Assembly (NCBI GenBank): GCA_003509305.1 | Contig: DOMU01000129.1 | Location: 363 to 15,157, forward strand | Direction of reading: 5' to 3' | DNA from: Desulfobulbaceae bacterium | GTDB lineage: Bacteria; Desulfobacterota; Desulfobulbia; Desulfobulbales; Desulfocapsaceae | DNA length: 14,795 nucleotides | Shown: positions 7,924 through 14,036 of the stretch, piece by piece | Position numbering within the stretch: position 1 is the stretch's first letter | How the letters are laid out: each line of letters opens with the position of its first letter | Notes under the pieces: generated by a model | Seen by the model: only the letters and a program-made list of their open reading frames with translations | The model's database searches: none | Told to the model about the DNA's origin: nothing | Made by a program: the position numbers and the translations under genes

Positions 7924-8259
7924 ATGGATATAAAAGCCGTTGCGAAATATATCAGGGTGTCACCTCAGAAGGCGCGTCTTGTCGCTGATATGGTTCGCGG
8001 AAAATCCGTGTCGGAGGCTGTAAATATTCTGCGCTACACTAATAAAAAAAGTGCGCCGATTTTGCGCAAGGTGCTGGATTCGGCCTTGGCCAATGCCATG
8101 CAGTATGATGGTACGGATGTCGATGCTCTTTTCGTTCGTGAAATACAAGTGAACGGTGGCCCGGTTCTGAAAAGGATTAGCCCGCGTGCACAGGGACGGG
8201 CGACTGGTATTATAAAACGGAGTAGCCATATTACGATTGTCCTGGATGAGCGTTTTTGA
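7924..8259 (+). CDS. rplV: 50S ribosomal protein L22
   Basis: L22 (111 residues) spans the peptide exit tunnel with a beta-hairpin that helps form the constriction with L4. Conserved features include KYIRVSPQKARLVADMVRGK near residues 8-27, an SALANAMQ helix, the VREIQVNGGP strand, and the hairpin KRISPRAQGRATGIIKRSSH followed by ITIVLDE. The tip shows no deletion of the kind linked to macrolide resistance. A textbook GGAGGAG directly precedes the ATG. Confidence 0.98.
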   Translation: MDIKAVAKYIRVSPQKARLVADMVRGKSVSEAVNILRYTNKKSAPILRKVLDSALANAMQYDGTDVDALFVREIQVNGGPVLKRISPRAQGRATGIIKRSSHITIVLDERF

Positions 8260-8296
8260 GTTTTTATTTTGTGGATAAATTGAATGGGGGTGTACT

Positions 8297-8944
8297 TTGG
8301 GACAGAAGGTAAATCCGTTGGGTTTGCGACTGAAAATAACCAGAACCTGGGATTCGGTGTGGTACGCTGGTAAGGATTATGCTAGCTATATCATTGAAGA
8401 CCAGGTGATCAAAAAATTTTTAAAAGAACGGGTCAAGAGTGCCGGATTATCGAAAGTGCTGATTGAGCGTACTGGAGAAAAAGTGAATGTCCGCTTGCTT
8501 GTGGCTCGTCCGGGAATTGTCATAGGCAAAAAAGGTGCGGATATTGATGTGCTTCGCAAAGATGTAGAAAATCTTGTCGGTAAAAAAGTTGCGATTGATA
8601 TTCAGGAAGTAAGACGGCCGGAGGCGGATGCTCTCCTTGTGGCGGAGAGTATCGCTGATCAATTGGTGCGGCGTGTGGCTTTTCGCAGGGCGATGAAAAA
8701 GGCAGTAAGCAGTGCACTCAGGTTTGGCGTACAGGGTATTAAAGTGTCTTGTTCCGGACGGCTGGGTGGTGCCGAGATGTCGCGATGTGAGTGGATCCGG
8801 GAAGGGAGGGTACCTTTGCATACGCTGCGCGCCGATGTGGACTATGCCTTGGCGGAGGCGAAGACAACCTATGGTATTATTGGTGTCAAGGTGTGGATAT
8901 TCAAAGGTGAGGTTCTTGATGCGAAAGAATCTCCGGCAATATGA
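8297..8944 (+). CDS. rpsC: 30S ribosomal protein S3 (TTG start)
   Basis: S3 (215 residues) forms the mRNA entry pore with S4 and S5 and has helicase-related activity. The N-terminus [12 protein letters not shown] is the family start and here begins with TTG; no in-frame ATG or GTG is available next to it, and a GGGGG run (8286-8290) lies 6 nt upstream. The type-2 KH domain has its GKKG loop at residues 77-80 within [12 protein letters not shown]. The C-terminal domain carries [17 protein letters not shown] and [15 protein letters not shown]. The length is close to the usual 210-230. The 37-nt gap from rplV contains no clear regulatory structure. Confidence 0.97.
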   Translation: MGQKVNPLGLRLKITRTWDSVWYAGKDYASYIIEDQVIKKFLKERVKSAGLSKVLIERTGEKVNVRLLVARPGIVIGKKGADIDVLRKDVENLVGKKVAIDIQEVRRPEADALLVAESIADQLVRRVAFRRAMKKAVSSALRFGVQGIKVSCSGRLGGAEMSRCEWIREGRVPLHTLRADVDYALAEAKTTYGIIGVKVWIFKGEVLDAKESPAI

Positions 8945-8970
8945 AAGTTAATTGACGATGGTGGTATCAG

Positions 8971-9387
8971 ATGCTCAGTCCCAAAAAAGTAAAATATAGA
9001 AAGGCGTTTAAGGGAAGATTAAGAGGCTGTGCTCATGTTGGTAACGCTTTGAGTTCTGGTGATTTTGCTCTCAAAGCAACGTGCTGTGGAAAATTGACTA
9101 GCCAGCAAATTGAAGCGGCGCGTATTGCGTTGAACAGAACGATGAAGCGTGGCGGCAAGGTGATGATTCGTATTTTCCCGGATAAGCCGATTTCCAAGAA
9201 ACCAGCCGAAACCCGTATGGGTTCAGGTAAGGGAAATCCTGAGTACTGGGTGGCGCAGATACATCCGGGGCGTATCTTGTACGAGATTTCAGGTGTGCCG
9301 GAAGATGTGGCGATAAAGGCTTTGTTATTGGCGGGGAATAAGTTACCCATTGAAACGGTGGTTATTAACAGAAAATCTACCCTATGA
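8971..9387 (+). CDS. rplP: 50S ribosomal protein L16
   Basis: L16 (138 residues) organises the A-tRNA binding region of the 50S subunit. [15 protein letters not shown] at the start, [11 protein letters not shown] (46-56), [19 protein letters not shown] (66-84) and [10 protein letters not shown] identify it. R82 corresponds to the arginine hydroxylated by YcfD in E. coli, though the flanking RMGKGKG reads RMGSGKG. Three cysteines (C20, C38, C39) occupy positions that are usually small, basic or polar residues in the family, giving an ATCCGKLT segment. The Shine-Dalgarno is weak. Its stop overlaps the rpmC start as ATGA. Confidence 0.97.
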   Translation: MLSPKKVKYRKAFKGRLRGCAHVGNALSSGDFALKATCCGKLTSQQIEAARIALNRTMKRGGKVMIRIFPDKPISKKPAETRMGSGKGNPEYWVAQIHPGRILYEISGVPEDVAIKALLLAGNKLPIETVVINRKSTL

Positions 9388-9575
9388 AGACTACGGAAAT
9401 CAAAGGAATGTCCACGGATGAGATTTTGGCAAAATGCGCTGAATTACGAACGCGGAACGCTAAATTGAAGTTCAAGCATCATCTGAGGCCATTGGAAGAT
9501 ACCAGTGTTTTGAAGAAAAATAGAAGGGATGTTGCCCGGATGTTGACGGAATTATCTGTCAGATGCAATGACTGA
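9384..9575 (+). CDS. rpmC: 50S ribosomal protein L29
   Basis: L29 (63 residues) is a small helical hairpin protein next to L23 at the tunnel exit. Support comes from gene order (between rplP and rpsQ), length, and the family pattern: a first helix with the [13 protein letters not shown] segment, KLKFKHHL in place of the usual LRFQ-type turn, and a second helix ending [12 protein letters not shown]. It overlaps rplP by four bases, suggesting translational coupling. The usual FNLRFQ-type stretch is poorly conserved, but L29 varies widely in sequence. Confidence 0.92.
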   Translation: MKTTEIKGMSTDEILAKCAELRTRNAKLKFKHHLRPLEDTSVLKKNRRDVARMLTELSVRCND

Positions 9576-9601
9576 AGAGAGTCGCGATATCTCATTTTAT
9601 T

Positions 9602-9616
9602 TCACAAAACTTGTGA
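9602..9616 (+). repeat. Short perfect inverted repeat before rpsQ
   Basis: TCACAA (9602-9607) and TTGTGA (9611-9616) are exact reverse complements separated by AAC. The pair lies in the 51-nt rpmC-rpsQ gap, ending 10 nt before the rpsQ ATG. In RNA it would be a 6-bp stem with a 3-nt loop, of modest stability and without a U tract, so it is not a terminator. The half-site order is the reverse of a CRP site. It may be chance. Confidence 0.25.
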
Positions 9617-9626
9617 CTGAAAGATT

Positions 9627-9893
9627 ATGAATGAACATGAATCGGAATTGGCGAGAAAGGTAAGGATTGGTTGTGTTGTCAGCAACAAAATGCAGAAAAC
9701 GGTGGTCGTGAAAGTTGAACGATTGGTCAAACATAAGCTTTATGGAAAGTATCTGAAGACATCCGTGAAGTATCTGGCGGATGATCCGGAAGATCAATGT
9801 AATGTGGGTGATATTATCCAAATTGTTGAATGTCGGCCCCTGAGCAAGCGGAAACGGTGGCGGTTGAAGGCAATTATAGAAAAGGCTCTGTGA
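9627..9893 (+). CDS. rpsQ: 30S ribosomal protein S17
   Basis: S17 (88 residues) is an OB-fold primary binder of the 16S 5' domain. The core motifs are RIGCVVSNKMQKTVVVKVERLVKH split over residues 13-36, LYGKYLKTSVKYLADDP (38-54), the NVGDIIQIVECRPLSK block (59-74) and the terminal RWRL segment. The ATG is preceded only by a GAAAG-like site, and a small inverted repeat lies just upstream. In E. coli this is the last S10-operon gene; here rplN follows after 27 nt with no terminator, so the spc genes continue in the same unit. Confidence 0.97.
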   Translation: MNEHESELARKVRIGCVVSNKMQKTVVVKVERLVKHKLYGKYLKTSVKYLADDPEDQCNVGDIIQIVECRPLSKRKRWRLKAIIEKAL

Positions 9894-9920
9894 GCTGTGG
9901 AAGGCTTGTGAGGATACGGT

Positions 9921-10289
9921 ATGATTCAGACACAAACTCTGCTTAATGTCGCTGATAATTCCGGCGCCAGGAAAGTTATGTGCGTCCGCGTGCTTGGCGG
10001 CACAAGAAAACGTTATGCTCAGATCGGCGATGTTATTGTAGTAAGCATTAAAGAAGCTCTGCCGCAGTCCAAGGTAAAGAAAGGCGATGTGATGAAAGCG
10101 GTCATTGTACGCACGCAGAATTCTTACAAACGTTCAGATGATACATGGGTACGTTTTGACGAAAATGCCGCTGTGATTCTGGCAAATTCAGGTGAACCCG
10201 TAGGCACCCGCATTTTTGGCCCTGTAGCCAGGGAGTTGCGGAATCAAGGGTTTATGAAAATTATATCGCTAGCGCCTGAGGTGCTTTGA
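9921..10289 (+). CDS. rplN: 50S ribosomal protein L14
   Basis: L14 (122 residues, exact family length) lies at the subunit interface beside L19 and is the docking site of the silencing factor Rsf[20 protein letters not shown] opens the protein; the family signature [14 protein letters not shown] and the tail [23 protein letters not shown] are all conserved. GTGAGGA upstream serves as ribosome-binding site. In E. coli a promoter precedes this gene (spc operon start); I do not see a good one in the 27 nt here, although one inside rpsQ cannot be excluded. Confidence 0.98.
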   Translation: MIQTQTLLNVADNSGARKVMCVRVLGGTRKRYAQIGDVIVVSIKEALPQSKVKKGDVMKAVIVRTQNSYKRSDDTWVRFDENAAVILANSGEPVGTRIFGPVARELRNQGFMKIISLAPEVL

Positions 10290-10309
10290 AATTACTGCTT
10301 GGAGACAGC

Positions 10310-10645
10310 ATGAACGCGGGAAGGAATTATCTGAAAAAAAATGACCAGGTAGAGGTTATTACTGGTCGTGATAAAGGTAGTGTCGGCAAGATACTCAAGG
10401 TATTGCCCGATCGGAATGCGGTTATTGTCGAGCGTGTCAATGTTATGAAACGGCATATGAAGTCTCGGCAACAGGGGCAACCTGGACAGATTGTGGAAAA
10501 GGAAGCGCCAGTGGATGTCTCGAATGTGCAGATTATCTGTCCTGGCTGTGCTGCGACAGGACGGATTGCTAAAAAAATCCTGGAAGATGGAACAAAAGTA
10601 AGAGTTTGCAAGCATTGTGGTGAGTCACTGGATGGAAAACGTTGA
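10310..10645 (+). CDS. rplX: 50S ribosomal protein L24 with C4 zinc-type tail
   Basis: L24 (111 residues) initiates 50S assembly and lies near the tunnel exit. ATG 10310, with GGAG 5 nt upstream, is preferred over the TTG at 10286 that overlaps rplN. The KOW domain covers roughly residues 8-40 ([20 protein letters not shown]), followed by [10 protein letters not shown] and [13 protein letters not shown]. The C-terminal part carries two cysteine pairs, CPGC (77-80) and CKHC (100-103), which should bind zinc. This tail is absent from E. coli L24 but familiar in deltaproteobacterial types such as Geobacter, as I recall them. rplE follows after 32 nt, the junction where S8 binds and represses in E. 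coli; I could not establish an S8-type fold here. Confidence 0.95.
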   Translation: MNAGRNYLKKNDQVEVITGRDKGSVGKILKVLPDRNAVIVERVNVMKRHMKSRQQGQPGQIVEKEAPVDVSNVQIICPGCAATGRIAKKILEDGTKVRVCKHCGESLDGKR

Positions 10646-10677
10646 CCAACCGGGGCGCCATTGTGACGAGGAAGAAC

Positions 10678-11217
10678 ATGACAGCTTTGAAAGATAAATA
10701 TACTAATGAATGTGTGGCGGCGCTTCGTGAAGCTTATGGCTACACGAATTCTCATCAAGTTCCCAGAATTGAGAAAGTTGTACTGAATATGGGTATTGGT
10801 GAAGCGGTGCAAAATCCGAAAATGATTGAAGGCGCAGTCGAAGAATTGACTTCGATAGCTGGACAGAAAGTCATTGTCACCAAGGCCAAAAAATCAATAG
10901 CCACATTCAAGCTGCGGGCTGGTGTGCCGATTGGTTGCTGTGTGACCCTGCGTGGTGACAAAATGTATGATTTCCTGAATAAGTTTATCAATATCGCCTT
11001 GCCGCGCGTGCGTGACTTCCGTGGTCTGTCGGCCAAAACATTTGATGGACGGGGAAATTTTTCTGTAGGAGTGCGTGAGCAGATTATTTTTCCAGAAATC
11101 AATTATGATAAAATCGATAAGATTAAGGGTCTGAACATATCGATTGTGACAACGGCCAAATCAGATGACGAGGCGAGGACTCTTCTGCGTCTTCTTGGTT
11201 TCCCGTTTCGCAAATAA
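10678..11217 (+). CDS. rplE: 50S ribosomal protein L5
   Basis: L5 (179 residues, same as E. coli) binds 5S rRNA and contacts the P-site tRNA and S13. ATG 10678 has GAGGA 5 nt upstream; the more distant TTG at 10642 would overlap rplX and add 12 non-family residues. Landmarks are [26 protein letters not shown] (30-45 approx.), [60 protein letters not shown] and the [13 protein letters not shown] end. Nothing is truncated. Confidence 0.97.
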   Translation: MTALKDKYTNECVAALREAYGYTNSHQVPRIEKVVLNMGIGEAVQNPKMIEGAVEELTSIAGQKVIVTKAKKSIATFKLRAGVPIGCCVTLRGDKMYDFLNKFINIALPRVRDFRGLSAKTFDGRGNFSVGVREQIIFPEINYDKIDKIKGLNISIVTTAKSDDEARTLLRLLGFPFRK

Positions 11218-11235
11218 GAAAATTAAATGATAGAC

Positions 11236-11242
11236 AAGGAGG
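11236..11242 (+). promoter_or_regulatory. Shine-Dalgarno that sets the rpsN TTG start
   Basis: AAGGAGG lies 5 nt before TTG 11248. It falls inside the longer reading frame that begins at ATG 11227, which has no such site, so the TTG is the real start and ATG 11227 is not. Confidence 0.85.
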
Positions 11243-11247
11243 ATCAA

Positions 11248-11433
11248 TTGGCTAAAAAATCGATCATCGCGAAAGCCAAAAGACCGGCGAAATTCATCGC
11301 GCGGAATTATAACAGATGTCCTCTCTGCGGGCGTCCAAGGGCTTTTTTGCGGACGTTTGGTATTTGCAGAATATGTTTTCGTAAGCTTGCATCGTCCGGA
11401 CAGATAACCGGGGTAACGAAATCCAGTTGGTAA
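11248..11433 (+). CDS. rpsN: 30S ribosomal protein S14, zinc type (TTG start)
   Basis: Zinc-binding S14 (61 residues) folds in the 30S head next to S3 and S10. Starting at TTG 11248 gives [12 protein letters not shown] and exactly the usual length of type-Z S14; the frame extends to ATG 11227, but a strong AAGGAGG lies between the two and within 5 nt of the TTG. Zinc ligands are C24, C27, C40 and C43 in RCPLCGRPR and CRICFRK, and the C-terminus [11 protein letters not shown] is typical. The type-Z form, together with the C4 L24, implies these ribosomes depend on zinc unless zinc-free paralogues exist elsewhere in the genome. This S14 closely resembles the Geobacter type as I recall it. Confidence 0.96.
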   Translation: MAKKSIIAKAKRPAKFIARNYNRCPLCGRPRAFLRTFGICRICFRKLASSGQITGVTKSSW

Positions 11434-11463
11434 TAAGAATATAATTTATCGGAGATGAGCAAG

Positions 11464-11862
11464 ATGGCGATGAGTGACCCTCTGGCTGATATGCTAACCA
11501 GAATAAGGAATGCCGTGCGTGCAGGCCATATGTCGTTGACGGTGCCGTCATCGCGGTCTAAACAGGGTGTTGCCAAAGTGTTGCAGGAAGAGGGCTTTAT
11601 AGCCGGATTCCGAGTCTATAATGAAAATGGTTTCGACCAGCTTGAGATTCAACTGAAATATGGCGAAAAAGGCGCGAAGGTCATCACACATATTGGCCGT
11701 GTGAGCAGGCCGGGTCTGCGCCGCTACAAGAAAGTAAAAGAATTAAACGAAGTTTTGAATGGTTTCGGAATCGCGATACTGACAACTTCGCGTGGCGTTA
11801 TGACCGATCAGGCGGCCAGAAGCCTGAATATCGGTGGCGAAGTATTATGTGAAGTCTGGTAG
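11464..11862 (+). CDS. rpsH: 30S ribosomal protein S8
   Basis: S8 (132 residues) binds helix 21 of 16S rRNA and in E. coli represses the spc operon. Three in-frame ATGs occur (11455, 11464, 11470); MAMSDPLADMLTRIRNA from 11464 fits the family N-terminus best, with GGAG (11451-11454) 9 nt upstream. Further landmarks are VPSSRSKQGVAKVLQEEGFI, RVSRPGLRRYKK, GFGIAILTTSRGVMTDQAAR and the GGEVLCEVW end. The uncertainty is three residues at most. Confidence 0.96.
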   Translation: MAMSDPLADMLTRIRNAVRAGHMSLTVPSSRSKQGVAKVLQEEGFIAGFRVYNENGFDQLEIQLKYGEKGAKVITHIGRVSRPGLRRYKKVKELNEVLNGFGIAILTTSRGVMTDQAARSLNIGGEVLCEVW

Positions 11863-11889
11863 GAATTTTGTGGAAATCGAGGTAACTGT

Positions 11890-12432
11890 ATGTCGAGGAT
11901 TGGTAAAAAACCAATTAAGATATCCGCTGGTGTGAAGTGTTTGACGGAGGATGGTGTCGTGACCATCAGTGGCGCTCGTGGCTCTTTGACTCTCGCAGTA
12001 CGGCCAGGCGTGTCTGTTGAGCATGACGCGGAAGAAATCCGTGTTAAAACTCTGAAGGATGCCAAGGATATTGATGCGTATTCGGGTTTATTGCGGACCC
12101 TATTGAACAATATGGTAATTGGGGTGAGTGCCGGTTTCCGTAAATCTTTGCTTATCGAGGGGGTTGGCTACAGAGTCGCCTCGAACGGCAATATATTGAC
12201 TTTTAATGTCGGTTATTCATCTCCTGTCGATTACCAATTGCCGGAAGGGGTGAAAGCCGTGGTCGATGGAACGAATAAACTTACGTTGGAGTCCATGGAC
12301 CGAGAGATGCTTGGTCTTACAGCCGCCAAAATCAGACGAATCCGGCAACCTGAGCCGTATAAAGGGAAGGGGATTCGTTATGATGATGAATATATTCAAC
12401 GCAAGGTCGGCAAGTCAGGCGGTAAGAAATAG
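11890..12432 (+). CDS. rplF: 50S ribosomal protein L6
   Basis: L6 (180 residues) has two related domains and sits near the factor-binding GTPase centre below L7/L12. SRIGKKPIKI starts the protein, the first domain runs to about residue 80, and the second contains LLIEGVGYRV, PEGVKAVVDGTNKLTLESMD and the signature QPEPYKGKGIRYDDEYIQRK near the end. GAGG lies 7 nt before the ATG. The length is within the usual 175-185 range. Confidence 0.97.
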   Translation: MSRIGKKPIKISAGVKCLTEDGVVTISGARGSLTLAVRPGVSVEHDAEEIRVKTLKDAKDIDAYSGLLRTLLNNMVIGVSAGFRKSLLIEGVGYRVASNGNILTFNVGYSSPVDYQLPEGVKAVVDGTNKLTLESMDREMLGLTAAKIRRIRQPEPYKGKGIRYDDEYIQRKVGKSGGKK

Positions 12433-12451
12433 GAATTGAAGGAATAAAAAA

Positions 12452-12817
12452 ATGGGAAAAACCAGTAGCAGGCAGTTATCTCGCAGGAAGCGTGTTGTCA
12501 GAATACGAAAGAAGATTTCTGGAGATGGTTTCCGCCCTCGGCTGCGAGTCTTTCGGAGCAACGTTCATTTTTATGCTCAAATCATTGATGATCAGAAAGG
12601 CTGCACGCTTTTGTCTGGTGCGACTTCCGAAAAGGAGTTCCAGAGTAGTGACCATGAAACTAAAGCGCAATCCGCTAAGCGTCTGGGTTTAGTGATTGCC
12701 CAGCGGGCTAAGGATCATGGTATAGAAAAAGTGGTTTTTGATCGTGGTGGCTATTTGTATCATGGAAGGGTTCAATCCTTCTCGGAAGGCGCCCGTGAGG
12801 GCGGGCTGCAATTTTAA
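12452..12817 (+). CDS. rplR: 50S ribosomal protein L18
   Basis: L18 (121 residues) is a 5S rRNA-binding protein of the central protuberance with L5 and L25. The arginine-rich N-terminus (RRKRVVRIRKKISG) is followed by PRLRVFRSNVHFYAQIIDD, the ATSEKEF segment, AKRLGLVIAQRAKDHGIEKV and the conserved C-terminal FDRGGYLYHGRVQ then AREGGLQF. AAGGAA is the likely ribosome-binding site, 20 nt after rplF. Confidence 0.97.
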   Translation: MGKTSSRQLSRRKRVVRIRKKISGDGFRPRLRVFRSNVHFYAQIIDDQKGCTLLSGATSEKEFQSSDHETKAQSAKRLGLVIAQRAKDHGIEKVVFDRGGYLYHGRVQSFSEGAREGGLQF

Positions 12818-12823
12818 AATTCT

Positions 12824-12828
12824 GGAGG
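12824..12828 (+). promoter_or_regulatory. Shine-Dalgarno for the rpsE TTG start
   Basis: GGAGG lies 7 nt before TTG 12836, in the 18-nt gap after the rplR stop. No in-frame ATG or GTG occurs nearby, so this site fixes a TTG start for rpsE. Confidence 0.85.
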
Positions 12829-12835
12829 AAGAGAT

Positions 12836-13354
12836 TTGACTGAGACAAAGCGTAACAAAAGCGTTGTTCCTGATGATGGATATGTGGAGAAGATTGTTCA
12901 TATTAACCGGGTTGCCAAAGTCGTGAAAGGTGGCCGGCGGTTTAGTTTTAGCGCTATTGTTGTGGTTGGAGACAGTAAAGGAAGTGTTGGATATGGTCTT
13001 GGCAAGGCGAATCAGGTGCCGGACGCTATTCGCAAGGGTGTGGAACAGGCAAAAAAGAATATGCGCTTTGTGTCGTTGTACGAGCGAACCATTCCACATA
13101 TGGTTTTGGGAAAGTATGGCGCCGGTAGAGTCTTGTTGAAACCGGCGAGTCCGGGTACTGGCGTAATTGCCGGCGGACCAGTGCGCGCGGTGCTTGAAGT
13201 GGCGGGAATCCACAATATTTTGACAAAATGTCTGGGTTCGCATAACCCGCACAATATGGTAAAGGCGACATTTGATGGTTTGATGCGTTTGCGGAGTCCG
13301 AAGAGGATCGCCCAGTTACGCGGCAAAGAAATCAACACTGAATTGGTACGATGA
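12836..13354 (+). CDS. rpsE: 30S ribosomal protein S5 (TTG start)
   Basis: S5 (172 residues) works with S3 and S4 at the mRNA entry and affects decoding fidelity. The only plausible start is TTG 12836 with GGAGG 7 nt upstream. The spectinomycin-contact loop [16 protein letters not shown] (23-38) is intact, followed by [20 protein letters not shown] (42-61). The C-terminal domain contains [20 protein letters not shown] and [16 protein letters not shown]. Its TGA overlaps the rpmD ATG by ATGA. Confidence 0.97.
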   Translation: MTETKRNKSVVPDDGYVEKIVHINRVAKVVKGGRRFSFSAIVVVGDSKGSVGYGLGKANQVPDAIRKGVEQAKKNMRFVSLYERTIPHMVLGKYGAGRVLLKPASPGTGVIAGGPVRAVLEVAGIHNILTKCLGSHNPHNMVKATFDGLMRLRSPKRIAQLRGKEINTELVR

Positions 13355-13554
13355 TGTCCGAGAAAATTTGCGTTGTGCAAACTAAGAGCAGTATTGGGTC
13401 TAATGTGAAGATAAAAGCTACTTTGGCGGGGTTGGGCCTACGGCGTATCGGCCAGAAAAGTGTGCTTGAGCGGACTGATTGTACTCTCGGTATGATCGCC
13501 AAAGTTAAACATTTGGTTGAAGTCAAGGATGGACAAAATGATCAAGCTCTCTAA
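13351..13554 (+). CDS. rpmD: 50S ribosomal protein L30
   Basis: L30 (67 residues, or 66 if the second of two tandem ATGs is used) is a small 50S protein absent in some bacterial groups. The core [20 protein letters not shown] corresponds to the family's VKSxIG...TLxGLGL pattern; [16 protein letters not shown] and [11 protein letters not shown] complete it. The start overlaps the rpsE stop by four bases. The last 17 bases overlap the start of rplO, so the final residues NDQAL are written over the rplO initiation region. Confidence 0.95.
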   Translation: MMSEKICVVQTKSSIGSNVKIKATLAGLGLRRIGQKSVLERTDCTLGMIAKVKHLVEVKDGQNDQAL

Positions 13555-13984
13555 TTTATCGCCGAATCAGGGTTCCACCAAAAACAGAAAACGCTTGGGA
13601 CGTGGACCGGGCAGTGGCCATGGTAAGACTGCTGGGCGTGGACATAAGGGTTTCAAGGCCCGTTCGGGTAATGGTGTCAAGATGGGTTTCGAGGGCGGGC
13701 AGATGCCGTTGCAACGCCGCTTGCCCAAACGCGGTTTTCGAAGCAGGAATCAATCAGATATCCGGATTATCGGTTTGGAGCTGCTCGATAAATTGTCGAA
13801 GAAGACCGCAATAATTGATGAGGAATTACTGATCACTCATGGTGTGATTAAAGCCGGGGATTGTTATAAGCTGTTATCGAACGGCGAGATTTCTTCCGCT
13901 GTGCAAGTCAGACTACGCTTTGTAAGCGCCGGAGCGCGGAGCAAGATCGAAGCCGCTGGTGGTCAGGTTTTGACGATTGAGTGA
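13538..13984 (+). CDS. rplO: 50S ribosomal protein L15
   Basis: L15 (148 residues) is a late-assembly 50S protein with a long glycine- and arginine-rich N-terminal extension. The frame also has TTG 13517 and ATG 13529, but [13 protein letters not shown] from ATG 13538 matches the family N-terminus, and AAGGATGGA (13525-13533) serves as its ribosome-binding site inside rpmD. GRGPGSGHGKTAGRGHKG (21-38) and GFEGGQMPLQRRLPKRGF (50-67) are the signatures. It overlaps rpmD by 17 nt. The 52 nt after the stop are T-rich and contain no clear promoter or terminator. Confidence 0.95.
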   Translation: MIKLSNLSPNQGSTKNRKRLGRGPGSGHGKTAGRGHKGFKARSGNGVKMGFEGGQMPLQRRLPKRGFRSRNQSDIRIIGLELLDKLSKKTAIIDEELLITHGVIKAGDCYKLLSNGEISSAVQVRLRFVSAGARSKIEAAGGQVLTIE

Positions 13985-14036
13985 TTTTTCCCTTCATATT
14001 TTTTCCGTTTGTTCATAAATTTTGACGAGAAGTTCA

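Noticed and set aside
9602..9616. CRP-type operator
   Set aside because: CRP sites are TGTGA-N6-TCACA; here the half sites are in the opposite order with a 3-nt spacer.
10646..10677. S8 repressor target at the rplX-rplE junction
   Set aside because: The position matches E. coli, and GTTG/CAAC and GGCGCC could pair, but I could not build a helix-21-like S8 fold by eye.
11227..11247. ATG 11227 as the rpsN start
   Set aside because: Adds seven residues absent from type-Z S14 and lacks a ribosome-binding site, while AAGGAGG sits before TTG 11248.
12689..13252. 187-residue antisense frame opposite rplR/rpsE
   Set aside because: Mirrors coding sequence of L18 and S5, with no recognisable protein features.
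13985..14036. Promoter before secY
   Set aside because: The gap is T-rich but contains no -35/-10 pair at acceptable spacing.
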